Numbered from the stretch's first letter, positions 8,069 to 17,372 are shown. The stretch: 64,000 nt of DNA from Rhodobacteraceae bacterium HTCC2083 (GCA_000156115.1 DS995276.1:686017-750016), one strand, 5' to 3'. Notes: generated by a model from the sequence alone, not told the origin. Numbers and translations: made by a program.

Positions 8069-8923
8069 ATGAACCAGAACAGTTACGACACACGCATCTC
8101 TCGGGTGATAGATTACATCTATTCCAACCCGAGTGCTGATCTGTCGCTGGATTGCCTCGCGGATGTCGCTGCGATGTCGCGGTTTCATTGGCACAGGGTT
8201 TTCTCTGCTTTGACGGGGGAAAGCTGCGCGCAAATTGTGCGTCGTGTGCGGATGCATCGCGCCGCGTTCTGGTTGGTGCAGACGGAGTGGCCCTTGGCAA
8301 AAATCGCGCGCGAGGTCGGGTATAACAACACGCAAAGTTTCACCCGCGCCTTTCGCGAGGTGTTTGATGCCAAGCCTTTGGAGATCCGTGCTGCCCAAGC
8401 GCAGCATGTTTTAACCCTAAGATGCAAAGAAGGAGATGAGGATATGTATGGAGTAAAGGTAGAGGACGCGCCAGAGCGGCGCTTGGCGGCGATGGCTCAT
8501 GTGGGTGCCTATAACGGCGTGAGCAAGAGCTACGAGAAGGTTGCAGCTGTGTTCACGATCCGCGATCTATGGAAGCATGCGCGTGGGATGGTGGGGATTT
8601 ATTATGATGATCCATCGACCGTGCCTGAGGCCGAATTGCGCAGTTATGCTGCGGTTGAATTAGCCGATGACGTGGTGGTGCCCGACCCTCTGGAGGAGGT
8701 GTTGATTAGGGGCGATGAAAGTGCGGTTCTGGTGATGAAGGGTGCCTATACAGGGCTGCAAGAGGCCTATGAGTGGCTTTACGGGCAATGGTTACCGCAA
8801 TCAGGCCTGATGCCTGCGGACCAACCAAGTTATGAGATCTATCTGAACTCACCCATGGACACGGCCCCCGCGGATTTATTAACGCAGATTTATGTGCCAC
8901 TTCAGCCCAAAACGACTGGGTAA
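8069..8923 (+). CDS. AraC-family regulator with GyrI-like effector domain
   Basis: The product is 284 residues from the ATG at 8069 (GAGGA upstream); the frame is open back to 8030. Residues 1-105 form an AraC double helix-turn-helix (RISRVIDYIYSNPSADLSLD, FHWHRVFSALTGES, then VGYNNTQSFTRAFREVF). After a linker, residues ~125-280 form a GyrI/SOUL-like ligand-binding domain (RRLAAMAHVGAYNG, YEWLYGQWLPQSG, YEIYLNSP). The arrangement is that of Rob/SoxS-type drug-responsive regulators with DNA-binding at the N terminus. Its 3' end overlaps the convergent lysE-like gene by 22 bases. Confidence 0.9.
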   Translation: MNQNSYDTRISRVIDYIYSNPSADLSLDCLADVAAMSRFHWHRVFSALTGESCAQIVRRVRMHRAAFWLVQTEWPLAKIAREVGYNNTQSFTRAFREVFDAKPLEIRAAQAQHVLTLRCKEGDEDMYGVKVEDAPERRLAAMAHVGAYNGVSKSYEKVAAVFTIRDLWKHARGMVGIYYDDPSTVPEAELRSYAAVELADDVVVPDPLEEVLIRGDESAVLVMKGAYTGLQEAYEWLYGQWLPQSGLMPADQPSYEIYLNSPMDTAPADLLTQIYVPLQPKTTG

Positions 8924-9498
8924 AGCGACAAAACCAACAGGCCCGCCATCGCCCAATTGAACGCACGTAGGCGGGCCGCGCTGGTGAGGAAGCGCGCCAT
9001 TTGTTCGCCCAAAACGGTCCAAAGCGAGACGCTAGGCAGGTTTACGATGCCAAAGACAAGCGCAACAAGGCTCACATAGTAAAGCGTTTGATCCGGTGTG
9101 TAGGCAGAGATCGCAGTGAGCGCCATGGTCCAAGCTTTGGGGTTCACCCATTGGAACAGGGCCGCTTGGATAAACGTAATGGGCGTGCCTTCACTTTGCA
9201 CATCGCCCTCTGGCGTAGCGGCGTTCGCGATTTTCCAAGCGAGCCACAAAAGGTAGATCACGCTCACCAGTTTGAGGATTTGATGCGAGATCGGGTAAAG
9301 ATCAAAGACCTGCACCAAGCCAACGCCGACTAAAACGATCATCAGCGTAAAGCCGATGCCGACACCCAGCAAATGCGGCAAGGTCCGACGAAACCCAAAG
9401 TTCGCGCCCGATGCCATCAGCATCAAATTGTTCGGCCCCGGCGTGATTGAGGACACGAAGGCGAACAACGTTAGTGCGAGGAGTAGGTCATAGCTCAT
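8902..9498 (-). CDS. LysE/RhtB-family amino acid exporter
   Basis: The product is 198 residues with about six hydrophobic segments. The N-terminal signature SSITPGPNNLMLMASGANFG is the LysE/RhtB family hallmark, and NPKAWTMALTA is the second conserved half. Such proteins export amino acids or small amines to the medium; the substrate cannot be deduced. It overlaps the end of the AraC-type gene tail to tail and stands 40 bases upstream of the end of the P450 gene on the same strand. Confidence 0.9.
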   Translation of the reverse strand: MSYDLLLALTLFAFVSSITPGPNNLMLMASGANFGFRRTLPHLLGVGIGFTLMIVLVGVGLVQVFDLYPISHQILKLVSVIYLLWLAWKIANAATPEGDVQSEGTPITFIQAALFQWVNPKAWTMALTAISAYTPDQTLYYVSLVALVFGIVNLPSVSLWTVLGEQMARFLTSAARLRAFNWAMAGLLVLSLYPVVLG

Positions 9499-9538
9499 GC
9501 CCTATCGCTACTGGAGTTTTGTCCGCACGGGAATAACT

Positions 9539-10705
9539 TTATTGTACCAAATCCGCTGCTTCGACGCTTAGCGGGCCGCGAAAGGCCCAGCCGCGATAGG
9601 CAACTGGTTCTGTCAGTGTTGGGTTTGGAAAACGCGCGAAGAACATTGGCAGAGCGACGTCAGCGATCATGCAGCGCGACGCCCATGCGCCTGCGCAAAA
9701 ATGCGGTCCCGCGCCGAAGGAGATCGCCTTGGTATTGTCACGGGTGACGTCGAAGGTATCGGGGTTTATAAAGATCGTCTCGTCTCGATTGCCGGACGCG
9801 AACATCAAGAATGCGCGATCCTCGGGCTCGAACGTAATATCATTCAGCGTGTAATGCTTGGCGATCCGGCGCGGCGACATGCCGATGGGAGACATCCAGC
9901 GCGCGTATTCCTCGAAGACTTGGAGCCAAGTAACCTCTCCATTGAGTGCTTTGTCGAGCTGATCAGGATGTCCGATCAACGTCGCGATTGTTCCTGCAAT
10001 CGCATCGCGGGGCTCATTTTGACCGCCTGATATAGCGAGTTTGATATTAGCGCGAATTTGCTGTTCGGGCATGCCAGCGTTCATCGAAACGGACAGCAGA
10101 GACATGTCAGGGTTGGCTTTGAGTACAGGGATTTGCGCGTCGATATGCGCGTCAATGGAGGCGGTACAATCGTGGCAATTGGCCTCAACTTGCGGATCGC
10201 CCGCATAGTTGCCGACACCATCAATCATCCCTTGGCTGACCCGGTCCATTTCCGCGAAATGCATGTTAGTGAGGCCGGTTATGGCTTTAAGCGCTTCTGC
10301 TGAGGCAGGCATCGCGAAATCGCTTACGAGATCGGCGGTCTGTATGGGGGCGAGTTGATCGAGGATCTTTGACGTGGTGCTTTCAAACTGCGTTTTCCAC
10401 ACATCGCGCACAGTGCGCGGCGAGACGGTGGGAAAGATCATCTTACGCTCTGCCAGATGGGCCGCGCCGTCCTTGCGCATCATGTTTTCGCCCATAAGCG
10501 TGGTCATCAATCCGCCCGGCTGTTCGGAGCTGAACACCTCAATGCGCTTTTCCTCACAAAAGATATCGTCACGGCGGGTGAGCAGGGTCGCATCAAGCTC
10601 TGGCACATAGGCGATTGGCGCGTCGCGACGCATTTTGGCGAGCGTTGGATAGGGGTCGATCCAGAAGGCCTGCGGGTCGATGTGAAAGATAGGTGCGTTG
10701 GACAT
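9539..10705 (-). CDS. Cytochrome P450
   Basis: The product is 388 residues, soluble and of bacterial class I length. The heme-thiolate loop reads SFGAGPHFCAGAWASR. The I-helix shows ISGGQNEPRDAIAG, a variant of the AGxxT oxygen-activation motif in which NEPRD replaces the usual acid-threonine pair, a variant known in several bacterial P450 groups. No ferredoxin or reductase gene is next to it, so redox partners come from elsewhere. It starts 30 bases after the LysR gene on the same strand, suggesting co-transcription. Substrate unknown. Confidence 0.92.
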   Translation of the reverse strand: MSNAPIFHIDPQAFWIDPYPTLAKMRRDAPIAYVPELDATLLTRRDDIFCEEKRIEVFSSEQPGGLMTTLMGENMMRKDGAAHLAERKMIFPTVSPRTVRDVWKTQFESTTSKILDQLAPIQTADLVSDFAMPASAEALKAITGLTNMHFAEMDRVSQGMIDGVGNYAGDPQVEANCHDCTASIDAHIDAQIPVLKANPDMSLLSVSMNAGMPEQQIRANIKLAISGGQNEPRDAIAGTIATLIGHPDQLDKALNGEVTWLQVFEEYARWMSPIGMSPRRIAKHYTLNDITFEPEDRAFLMFASGNRDETIFINPDTFDVTRDNTKAISFGAGPHFCAGAWASRCMIADVALPMFFARFPNPTLTEPVAYRGWAFRGPLSVEAADLVQ

Positions 10706-10735
10706 AGCGTATGCTGCGTCGGGTTTGAGGTGTGG

Positions 10736-11632
10736 TCAAGCCATGAGCTTGGGCAGTTCTTCGGCTAGTAGATCGTACACCAGCCTGATGCGGCGCGAGG
10801 TATGGAGCTCACGGTGGGTAACAAGCCATGTAGGGAACATCACAGGATCACTATCGGGCAATAGTACTTCCAGATCAGGCGAGGCGCGCGCGACATCAAC
10901 AGACATGGGCGCGATGCCAAGGCCCTGTTTGACCATTTCCCAAGCAACGAGACTGTTGGAGGAACCAACCTTAAATTGATCCGCCGTGAGTTCTAACCCA
11001 AGCATGGCGAGATATTCGAGCATCTGATCCGTGTTGCCGAAACTCACAAAATCATGTGTCTTAAAGTCTTGATAATTGCGCGGACGCCCGCGTTTCTGGA
11101 TGTAACCTTTCGACGCATAAAACCGCCCGCTGGAATCGTGGATGAGACGCGCAATCAGGTCTGGCTGTTCGGGGCGCACATTGCGCACGGCGATATCGGC
11201 TTCGCGTTGCAGCAGATCGCTAACTGTGTTGGCCGCGACGATATCCACCTCGATCTTGGGCGCGATGCTGCGCAGTTTGGCAACGATGGGAGGCAGTAAA
11301 TGTGCGGCGAACAATTCGGATGCGGCGATGCGCACAATGCCCTCGATCGCTTGGGATTGGCCAGAGGCCATCAAGGTCATGCGCCCCGCTGCATCGGCCA
11401 TGGCGCGCACATGATCGGCAAGGTCCGCCCCTGTTTGGGTGATCTTCAAGGAGCGGCCAACGCGTTCAAAAAGGGTGACGCCCAGCTCTTCCTCAAACGC
11501 GGTGATTTGACGTCCCAAGGTGGGCTGCGTTTGATTGAGCACACGCGCCGCCGCAGAGAGCGAACCTGTTTCTACGACCGCCAAAAACGCGCGTGCGTGG
11601 TTCCAATCGAATGAGATCGCCTGCCAATTCAT
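10736..11632 (-). CDS. LysR-family transcriptional regulator
   Basis: The product is 298 residues. The N-terminal helix-turn-helix is clear (DWNHARAFLAVVETGSLSAA, then LNQTQPTLGRQITAFEEELG). The rest is a substrate-binding-protein-like effector domain (VRIAASELFAAHLLPPIVAK; ADIAVRNVRPEQPDLIAR). It is upstream of the P450 gene on the same strand and divergent from the methyltransferase at 11717. A perfect palindrome covers its start codon, consistent with autoregulation. Confidence 0.93.
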   Translation of the reverse strand: MNWQAISFDWNHARAFLAVVETGSLSAAARVLNQTQPTLGRQITAFEEELGVTLFERVGRSLKITQTGADLADHVRAMADAAGRMTLMASGQSQAIEGIVRIAASELFAAHLLPPIVAKLRSIAPKIEVDIVAANTVSDLLQREADIAVRNVRPEQPDLIARLIHDSSGRFYASKGYIQKRGRPRNYQDFKTHDFVSFGNTDQMLEYLAMLGLELTADQFKVGSSNSLVAWEMVKQGLGIAPMSVDVARASPDLEVLLPDSDPVMFPTWLVTHRELHTSRRIRLVYDLLAEELPKLMA

Positions 11633-11644
11633 GCATTAATGCAT
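11631..11644. promoter_or_regulatory. Perfect palindrome at the LysR start codon
   Basis: ATGCATTAATGCAT is a 14-base perfect palindrome overlapping the start codon of the LysR gene. A shorter TGCATGCA lies at 11679-11686 in the same intergenic region, between the LysR and methyltransferase starts. LysR proteins often bind dyads in such divergent promoters; that this is the site is inference. Confidence 0.45.
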
Positions 11645-11716
11645 AACATAAGCACGTATTTCGGCAATTCCGCATTTGTGCATGCATGAATTAAAGTATT
11701 CGCAAAGGAGATCACA

Positions 11717-12349
11717 ATGATTGAGCAAGCAAAATTCTGGGATAAAGCTGCCACGAAATATGCCGCTGATCCGATCAAGGACATAGCGGCATACACCTAC
11801 ACGCTAGAGCGCACGCGCAGTTATTTGCGCGATAGCGACACAGTGTTGGAGATTGGCTGTGGCACAGGTTCAACCGCGCTGCTTCTTGCAGAGAGTGTCG
11901 GTACCTATCATGGCACCGATATTTCCGAAAAGATGATCAAGATCGCGCGTGGTAAGGTGGCAGAGACGTGCTTGGCCAACCTTAGTTTCGAGGCGCATCC
12001 TGCCTTGGAGGGGATTTATCCGCACGACGGGCTTGATGCGGTGATGACGTTTAACCTATTGCATTTGCTGCGCGATATTCCTGCGACTTTGGACGCTGCA
12101 CGCGCGGCCTTGCGCCCAGGCGGGCTATTCATCACCAAAACGCCCTGCTTAAAGGACGCGAACTGGAAAATCGGGCTGGTCTTGAAGCTAATCCCTCTGG
12201 CACAGAAACTTGGCAAGGCACCCTATGTGCAATCCTTCACGGTTGGCGCGTTTGATCGCATGATTGAAACGGCAGGGTTCGAGATTGTGGAGAGCGGCAA
12301 TCATCCGGTGAGCCCGCCTGCCCGCTATGTGGTCGCCCGCGCGATTTAG
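11717..12349 (+). CDS. Class I SAM-dependent methyltransferase
   Basis: The product is 210 residues with AAAGGAG before the ATG. SAM-binding motif I reads VLEIGCGTGSTALLLAE, followed by YHGTDISEKMIKIARGK (acidic ribose ligand) and DGLDAVMTFNLLHLL, then RPGGLFITKTPCL. It resembles the UbiE/methyltransferase-11 group, but the acceptor cannot be named. Its last bases overlap the end of the convergent gene at 12346. Confidence 0.88.
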   Translation: MIEQAKFWDKAATKYAADPIKDIAAYTYTLERTRSYLRDSDTVLEIGCGTGSTALLLAESVGTYHGTDISEKMIKIARGKVAETCLANLSFEAHPALEGIYPHDGLDAVMTFNLLHLLRDIPATLDAARAALRPGGLFITKTPCLKDANWKIGLVLKLIPLAQKLGKAPYVQSFTVGAFDRMIETAGFEIVESGNHPVSPPARYVVARAI

Positions 12350-12846
12350 CGCAACGCGCGTTTAGCCAGATACAAGGGGGCGCGCGCGTAGAGTTGGTGA
12401 AACCCCATGAGCACGATGAAGATGTGGCCCATCGCAGGTTTGCCATTTTTGTCAGTGCGCATGGGGAGGATCGCACTGCCGAAATAGAGGTTGGTGTGAT
12501 CGCCCGCATCTTCGCGCATCGGCCATGTGCGGATTGGCGTGTCAGGAACTTCCAACAGGATTTGATCGTCATCGCGCTCTTCTATGCGCCATGCGGCCAT
12601 ATTGTTTGAGGTGCCGTTCGCAAGGTTGGCGATGTCTTGATCAGTGGCGGGCTTCGTCAGCGTCAGTTTGAGAATGAGGCGTTCGATCCGAAACAGCCAG
12701 GAGTTGAAGAAGGCGTTGATGAAGGGTTCTAGCGGTACATGCTTAGCAACGCACGCGTGATAGCAATCGGTGTGTGTGTCTGGCTGCGCCTCGTAGCGCG
12801 CGAGGAATGCGGTGTAGGGCAGTGCGGTCGATGTGATCTGTGGCAT
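12346..12846 (-). CDS. Uncharacterised protein (possibly DUF2867-like)
   Basis: The product is 166 residues with no signal peptide or clear membrane segment except a hydrophobic C-terminal stretch (GHIFIVLMGFHQLYA). Midway it reads MAAWRIEERDDDQILLEVPD, a pattern seen in DUF2867-type SRPBCC-like proteins that bind small hydrophobic ligands, so that fold is a guess. It is convergent with the methyltransferase. The ~260 bases between its start and the next gene at 13111 hold no gene I can support. Confidence 0.6.
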   Translation of the reverse strand: MPQITSTALPYTAFLARYEAQPDTHTDCYHACVAKHVPLEPFINAFFNSWLFRIERLILKLTLTKPATDQDIANLANGTSNNMAAWRIEERDDDQILLEVPDTPIRTWPMREDAGDHTNLYFGSAILPMRTDKNGKPAMGHIFIVLMGFHQLYARAPLYLAKRALR

Positions 12847-13110
12847 TGCGGGTCACTCTTTCAGATTACATACGTTAGCGTATGTTGAGGAATGCGCGCG
12901 CGTCAATTACGCAGATGTGATCCGTGACTCTTTGCTCTTTTCGAGCGATGTGCAGCGAGGTAGTGTGACACACGGTCGGCAGAACCGAGGCGTCGCTGCT
13001 CTGAGACAGAGTGCTAAACCTGCCAAATTGAATGACCTTTGACACAGATCCAAGTGCCACATGCGTTAAGACAGCGACCGACGATAAAGTTCCGGCACGA
13101 AAGGAATGAT

Positions 13111-13638
13111 ATGTCCAAGGTAACCATCCCTCTGTTCTCAGAGGATATTTCGAAATTTTCCAAAGCCTTACGTGCGCAATTGAGCAAAGCTGAGGGCGTG
13201 CCCAACCATCTGGCCTTGATGAACATGCTTGCGCGCGCGGCTGGGTATCAGAATTTGCAACACATGCAAGCGAATGCTGCGGCGGAGCGTCGTTTGAATC
13301 AGAGCGCGCCTGTGGAGGACGTGGATCATCGCCGCGTGGAACGCGCGTTGCGGATGTTTGATGATGAAGGTCGCATGACGGTTTGGCCGTCTAAGCGGGC
13401 CGTGCAAGATTTATGTCTGTGGGTTTTTTGGGCTGCTTTGCCACGCGGTAAGGTCCTGCACGAACGCGATGTGAACGCGATCCTTGAGCGTCTGCACTTG
13501 TTCGATGACGCCCCGATCTTGCGTCGCACACTGGCGACCCAAGGGTTTTTGACGCGTAATACGGATGGGTCAGATTATCGCCGTGTAGAACAACAACCAC
13601 CTCCCGAGGCGCTCGTCTTGCTTGCGGCGCTTAAATAG
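13111..13638 (+). CDS. DUF2087-domain protein
   Basis: The product is 175 residues from the ATG at 13111, preceded by GAAAGGAA; the longer frame from 13039 lacks such a site. The C-terminal ~75 residues match DUF2087: a tryptophan-containing strand, KVLHERDVNAILERLHLFDD, then LRRTLATQGFLTRNTDGSDY and a terminal RRV. The N-terminal half (HLALMNMLARAAGYQNLQHM) is a helical segment common in this group's longer members. DUF2087 resembles a winged-helix fold, so a nucleic-acid-linked role is possible but unproven. It is convergent with tpa. Confidence 0.75.
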   Translation: MSKVTIPLFSEDISKFSKALRAQLSKAEGVPNHLALMNMLARAAGYQNLQHMQANAAAERRLNQSAPVEDVDHRRVERALRMFDDEGRMTVWPSKRAVQDLCLWVFWAALPRGKVLHERDVNAILERLHLFDDAPILRRTLATQGFLTRNTDGSDYRRVEQQPPPEALVLLAALK

Positions 13639-13662
13639 CCCTGCGTGCTGAGCACACAGGGC
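13638..13662. terminator. Hairpin between convergent DUF2087 gene and tpa
   Basis: GCCCTGCGTGC pairs with GCACACAGGGC around a TGA loop, 11 base pairs with one mismatch. There is no T tract. It sits exactly between the two convergent stop codons. Its core GTGCTGAGCAC recurs in the hairpin at 42794-42824, also between convergent genes. Confidence 0.6.
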
Positions 13663-13673
13663 CACCGATGCTG

Positions 13674-15065
13674 TTAGCCGAAAACTCGACCTAGTGCTTG
13701 ATCGACCGCATTTGTGATGTGGTCGATATCATCTGCCGTCGCGATCAGCGCTGGCGAGAAGCAGAGCGTGTTGTTGCGGCCCGGAATGGAGCGGTTCGTC
13801 GCACCGATGATCACACCTTGCGCCATACAGTCCGCAACAACTGCGCCAACCATCTTCTCGTCCATCGCCTTTTTGGAGGTACGATCAGAAACAAGTTCCG
13901 CCCCGATGAACAGACCCTTGCCGCGAACATCGCCGATGACCGCGTGCTTTTCTGCCAAAGCGTGAAGGTTGTTCATCATGCGCTCACCCATTGTGAGGGT
14001 GTTGCTCATGAGGTCTTCGTCCTCAATGATGCGCATATTCTCAAGAGCAGCCGCTGGGCCCGCTGTGCAGCCACCGAACGTGGAGATATCGCGGAAGTAG
14101 TTCATCGGATCAGAGCTGTCGTCTTTGAACAGGTCGAACACCTCTTCCGTCGTCACGCAGCAAGAGATAGCCGCATAGCCAGACGCCACACCCTTCGCCA
14201 TTGTGACGATGTCAGGCTTGATGCCGTAGTTCTGGTAACCAAACCACACACCTGTACGACCCACGCCACAAACAACTTCGTCAATGTGCAAAAGGATATC
14301 GTATTTTTTACAGATCTCTTGAACACGATCCCAGTAGCCCTCTGGCGGGGTGATCACACCACCACCTGCAGTCACAGGCTCAAGGCAGAGCGCGCCGATT
14401 GTGTCGGCACCTTCACGAAGGATGACCTCCTCAATCTGATCTGCGGCCCAAACGCCGTAATTCTCTTCGGGTGCGCCGTCCTGCTCATGCTTGCGGTATT
14501 CCATGCAATGCGGCACGCGAATGAAACCGGGGGCGAACGGACCATATTGCGCGTTGCGCTCGTCCTGACCGCCAGCTGACATCGTCGCAAGGGTTGAGCC
14601 GTGATAGTCGCGGTCACGATAGAGGATCTTATGCTTCTTGCCGCCATAGCGCTTGTGCGCGATCTGACGGACGATCTTGAAGCCCTTCTCGTTCGCTTCA
14701 GAGCCGGAGTTCGCATAGTAAACGCGCGACATGCCCGGCATTTTGGAGATTAGCTTTTCCGCGAACAGAGCACCAGGGATGGAGCCTGTTGTGCCGCCAA
14801 AGAAGTTCATCTTCACCAGCTGGTCACGCACAGCATTCGCGATACTTTCGCGGCCATAGCCAACGTTGACTGTCCAAACACCACCCGAAACTGCATCGGT
14901 GTGCTCTTTGCCATGCTGGTCCCAGACTTTGATACCTTTGCCTTCGATGATCATCTTAGGCTCACCAGTCTCGAAGCCTTTATGCTGGATCAGATGGTGC
15001 CATACGTGCGCACGATCTGCGTCGACGACTTTGGAATAGTCGTTGTCTTTGAATGTCCCGTCCAT
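13674..15065 (-). CDS. tpa: Taurine:pyruvate aminotransferase
   Basis: The product is 463 residues from the ATG at 15065 (GAGGGTG upstream); a TTG two codons earlier is less likely. It is a class III PLP aminotransferase: NSGSEANEKGFKIVRQ, LLHIDEVVCGVGRTG, and MAKGVASGYAAIS with the PLP lysine. The N terminus (MDGTFKDNDYSKVVDADRAH) and overall sequence match taurine:pyruvate aminotransferases of Roseobacter-type bacteria. The enzyme converts taurine plus pyruvate to sulfoacetaldehyde plus alanine. The call is supported by tauR and xsc 9-12 kb away. Upstream are two TauR-like sites. Confidence 0.9.
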   Translation of the reverse strand: MDGTFKDNDYSKVVDADRAHVWHHLIQHKGFETGEPKMIIEGKGIKVWDQHGKEHTDAVSGGVWTVNVGYGRESIANAVRDQLVKMNFFGGTTGSIPGALFAEKLISKMPGMSRVYYANSGSEANEKGFKIVRQIAHKRYGGKKHKILYRDRDYHGSTLATMSAGGQDERNAQYGPFAPGFIRVPHCMEYRKHEQDGAPEENYGVWAADQIEEVILREGADTIGALCLEPVTAGGGVITPPEGYWDRVQEICKKYDILLHIDEVVCGVGRTGVWFGYQNYGIKPDIVTMAKGVASGYAAISCCVTTEEVFDLFKDDSSDPMNYFRDISTFGGCTAGPAAALENMRIIEDEDLMSNTLTMGERMMNNLHALAEKHAVIGDVRGKGLFIGAELVSDRTSKKAMDEKMVGAVVADCMAQGVIIGATNRSIPGRNNTLCFSPALIATADDIDHITNAVDQALGRVFG

Positions 15066-15176
15066 TTGCAATCACCCTCTGTGTTGGCGTGCGCTTGTTG
15101 TTTGGCGCGCAGGAAAACTCCCCCGTTGCGACGAGGGTTTTGATGCACTCAAATCATATGGATTAAGGCGAGTCTG

Positions 15177-15209
15177 ATAGGGCCAGTTCGTTTTTGCGTT
15201 TAGGTCCAA
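15177..15209 (-). promoter_or_regulatory. Pair of TauR-like sites upstream of tpa
   Basis: Read on the minus strand, TTGGACCTAA (15209-15200) and CTGGCCCTAT (15186-15177) are direct repeats 23 bases apart, start to start, about 110-140 bases before the tpa start. They resemble CTGGACYTAA, the motif I recall for the MocR-type activator TauR of Rhodobacter capsulatus, and match the elements near tauR and xsc. Function is inferred. Confidence 0.6.
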
Positions 15210-15318
15210 TTTTTAATTGGTGCTCGCGGTACGTAGGCAATCTGAAAGGTATCTTTTTGGAAACCCTAGAGTTTCCTGAAGTACTGGGCTTACTTGTGTG
15301 CAAAGACCTACATCGGAG

Positions 15319-16644
15319 TTAGAGTTCTACGCCAGCTTTCTTTTCACCCCAAAGAAGGCGTGCGCGGGCACCAAGAGTTGCAATGGGTCGAGGGGGCAGT
15401 TTGCTTGGAGCGTTCAACTGCAGGAGCTCCCGAAGGAGGCGAGATTGATGGCCTGTCGCCAAATCCGCAGCCATCATGCCGCCAAGCGTGCCTTGCACAG
15501 TCCCCAAACCATTCTGGCAACAGGCGCTGAACAACCCTACATCCACCTCACCAAAGGCAGGCACATTGTTCAATGACAGGCACAGATGCCCGCCCCAGCG
15601 ATGCTCTATCTCGATATCTTTGAGATCAGGAAACCGTGCTTTGAAGCTGTCATCATGGGTGCGCCAAATGCGGTTTAATTTCGCGGGGCTAACGGACATG
15701 TCAGGCTCATAGGTGAAGCGATTGCGTACAATCAGGCGTGTGCCATTTGGATCGCTGATGCGCCTGACTGTGCTGCCCAAAGGATCTGCAGGTGTGAGGC
15801 CCCAATTGGCGGTGCCGCTGAGCGCATCGTTTGGGAACCGCTTGGTCATAGAGCCGTAGGTATACACATGCACAAGGCGGCGTTTGAAATGCCCAAAGCT
15901 CTGCGCGTGGCCATTGACCGCGAGGATCACTTTGGGGGCTTTCACAGACCCGCGATCCGTACGTGCATGCCACATGTCGCCCACACGATCGAGCGCACGC
16001 ACGGCGCTTTGCTCATAAAGGGTGACCCTGTTGGAGCTGAGCTTTTGCGCGATAGAACGCATGAAGAGCGCGGGTTGCAACATCACTGTGCCCGGCGTGA
16101 ACAACCCACCCTGATAGTATGTACTGCCTGTGATCTCGCGCATTTGTTTGGCGTCCAGCAATTCACTAGGTTCGTTCAAAGCGTTGAGATGGACCGCATA
16201 TTGCGCGTTGTGCACCATGCCTTTCGCGCTTGCCGCGCCATTGATTTTGCCGATCTTTTGAAAGGCCCCTTTAGGGAGATCGAGGTCTCGCATCATGTCT
16301 TCAGCGAAAGTAATCGCCGCCCTGTTGCGCGCGATCGTGGCGCGATCTGCATCAAGACTGCCACCATAATCGTTTGAGGCGAGATCATGGGGCAAATCAA
16401 TCATGAAGCCAGTGTTGCGCCCCGCTGGACCCTCGCCAACGCGCAATGCATCAAGCACGGTGATCTTATCGCCCGCCCGAGCCTGGCTGAGGCGGCGCGC
16501 GGCTGCGAGACCAGCAAACCCTGCGCCAATGATCAGCCAATCGGCGGTTTCATCAGTCTCAAGCACGGGGAAAGGCGCGCGCGCTGGCAAGATCGCCTCC
16601 CACGCAGCAGGCCCGGGGTTGGAGGGGAAGCGCGTGATCTTCAT
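15319..16644 (-). CDS. FAD-dependent amine/amino-acid oxidoreductase (DadA/PuuB-like)
   Basis: The product is 441 residues from the ATG at 16644, which overlaps the stop of the preceding SDR gene as ATGA. A dinucleotide-binding motif ADWLIIGAGFAGLAAARRLS lies near residue 40, and the C-terminal substrate/FAD half has RWGGHLCLSLNNVPAFG and GLGTVQGTLGGMMAADLATG. This is the architecture of oxidases and dehydrogenases acting on secondary amines, N-methyl amino acids or glutamylated polyamines. It is the last gene of the nine-gene leftward operon. An oxidative N-demethylation or deamination step is a fair inference; the substrate is unknown. Confidence 0.85.
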   Translation of the reverse strand: MKITRFPSNPGPAAWEAILPARAPFPVLETDETADWLIIGAGFAGLAAARRLSQARAGDKITVLDALRVGEGPAGRNTGFMIDLPHDLASNDYGGSLDADRATIARNRAAITFAEDMMRDLDLPKGAFQKIGKINGAASAKGMVHNAQYAVHLNALNEPSELLDAKQMREITGSTYYQGGLFTPGTVMLQPALFMRSIAQKLSSNRVTLYEQSAVRALDRVGDMWHARTDRGSVKAPKVILAVNGHAQSFGHFKRRLVHVYTYGSMTKRFPNDALSGTANWGLTPADPLGSTVRRISDPNGTRLIVRNRFTYEPDMSVSPAKLNRIWRTHDDSFKARFPDLKDIEIEHRWGGHLCLSLNNVPAFGEVDVGLFSACCQNGLGTVQGTLGGMMAADLATGHQSRLLRELLQLNAPSKLPPRPIATLGARARLLWGEKKAGVEL

Positions 16645-17372
16645 GGCAGGCTCAACTGCGCCATGCGGCCGCCGTCGATCGTCCAAATTTGACCGGTCAC
16701 AAAGCTCGCCTCATCAGATGCAAGCCAGCAGATCAGTTTGGCGACTTCCTCTGGTGCGCCTGTTCTACGAATCGGATGGATCGAGCCGATCTCGGCGTGG
16801 AATTTTTGCGGATCACCCATGCTGGCGATGAAATCCTCATTGAGCGGCGTATCAATCCACCCTGGTGCGACCGCATTGCAGCGCACGCCATCGGGTCCAT
16901 GATCCACAGCGACCGCGCGCGTGAGACCATGCAAACCCGCCTTTGACGCACCATATGCAGGATGGCGCGGATTGTTGCCAAGACCCTCAATCGAGCCGAC
17001 ATTCACAATCGCGCCACGGGATTTGCGCAGCATAGGCATCGCGTAGCGCGTCATCAAAAAGGGCGCGGTCAGATTGACCTGAAGCTGCGTATGCCAATCT
17101 TCTAGCGGGCTTTCCTCGACTGTGCCCTCACGCATAAGACCTGCGCAATTCACTAAGATATCCAGCTTGTTTGCGCACTTTTCGACCTCGCCAATGACCT
17201 GTTCGGGCACCGTAGGATCACTGAGATCGGCGAGGATATCGTCATGCGCACTCGCACTCCGCTGCGCACAAAAGACACGCGCACCACCTTTGGCCAAGAG
17301 CGCAGCCGTCGCCGCGCCCATGCCGGACGATCCGCCTGTCACTAACGCAACCTTCCCGTCAAAGTGGCTCAT
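16641..17372 (-). CDS. Short-chain dehydrogenase/reductase
   Basis: The product is 243 residues, a classical SDR. The cofactor motif is VTGGSSGMGAATA, then LVNCAG, the serine in VNVGSIEG, and the catalytic YGASK. The N-terminal pattern is compatible with either NAD or NADP. It overlaps the second SDR gene upstream and the FAD oxidase downstream, both as ATGA, so the three proteins are made together. It probably oxidises or reduces a hydroxy/keto intermediate of the pathway. Confidence 0.9.
   Translation of the reverse strand: MSHFDGKVALVTGGSSGMGAATAALLAKGGARVFCAQRSASAHDDILADLSDPTVPEQVIGEVEKCANKLDILVNCAGLMREGTVEESPLEDWHTQLQVNLTAPFLMTRYAMPMLRKSRGAIVNVGSIEGLGNNPRHPAYGASKAGLHGLTRAVAVDHGPDGVRCNAVAPGWIDTPLNEDFIASMGDPQKFHAEIGSIHPIRRTGAPEEVAKLICWLASDEASFVTGQIWTIDGGRMAQLSLP

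Noticed and set aside
13698-14579. Long open frame of 293 codons on the plus strand
   Set aside because: It is antisense to tpa, has low-complexity composition with no family features, and arises from codon bias of the real gene.
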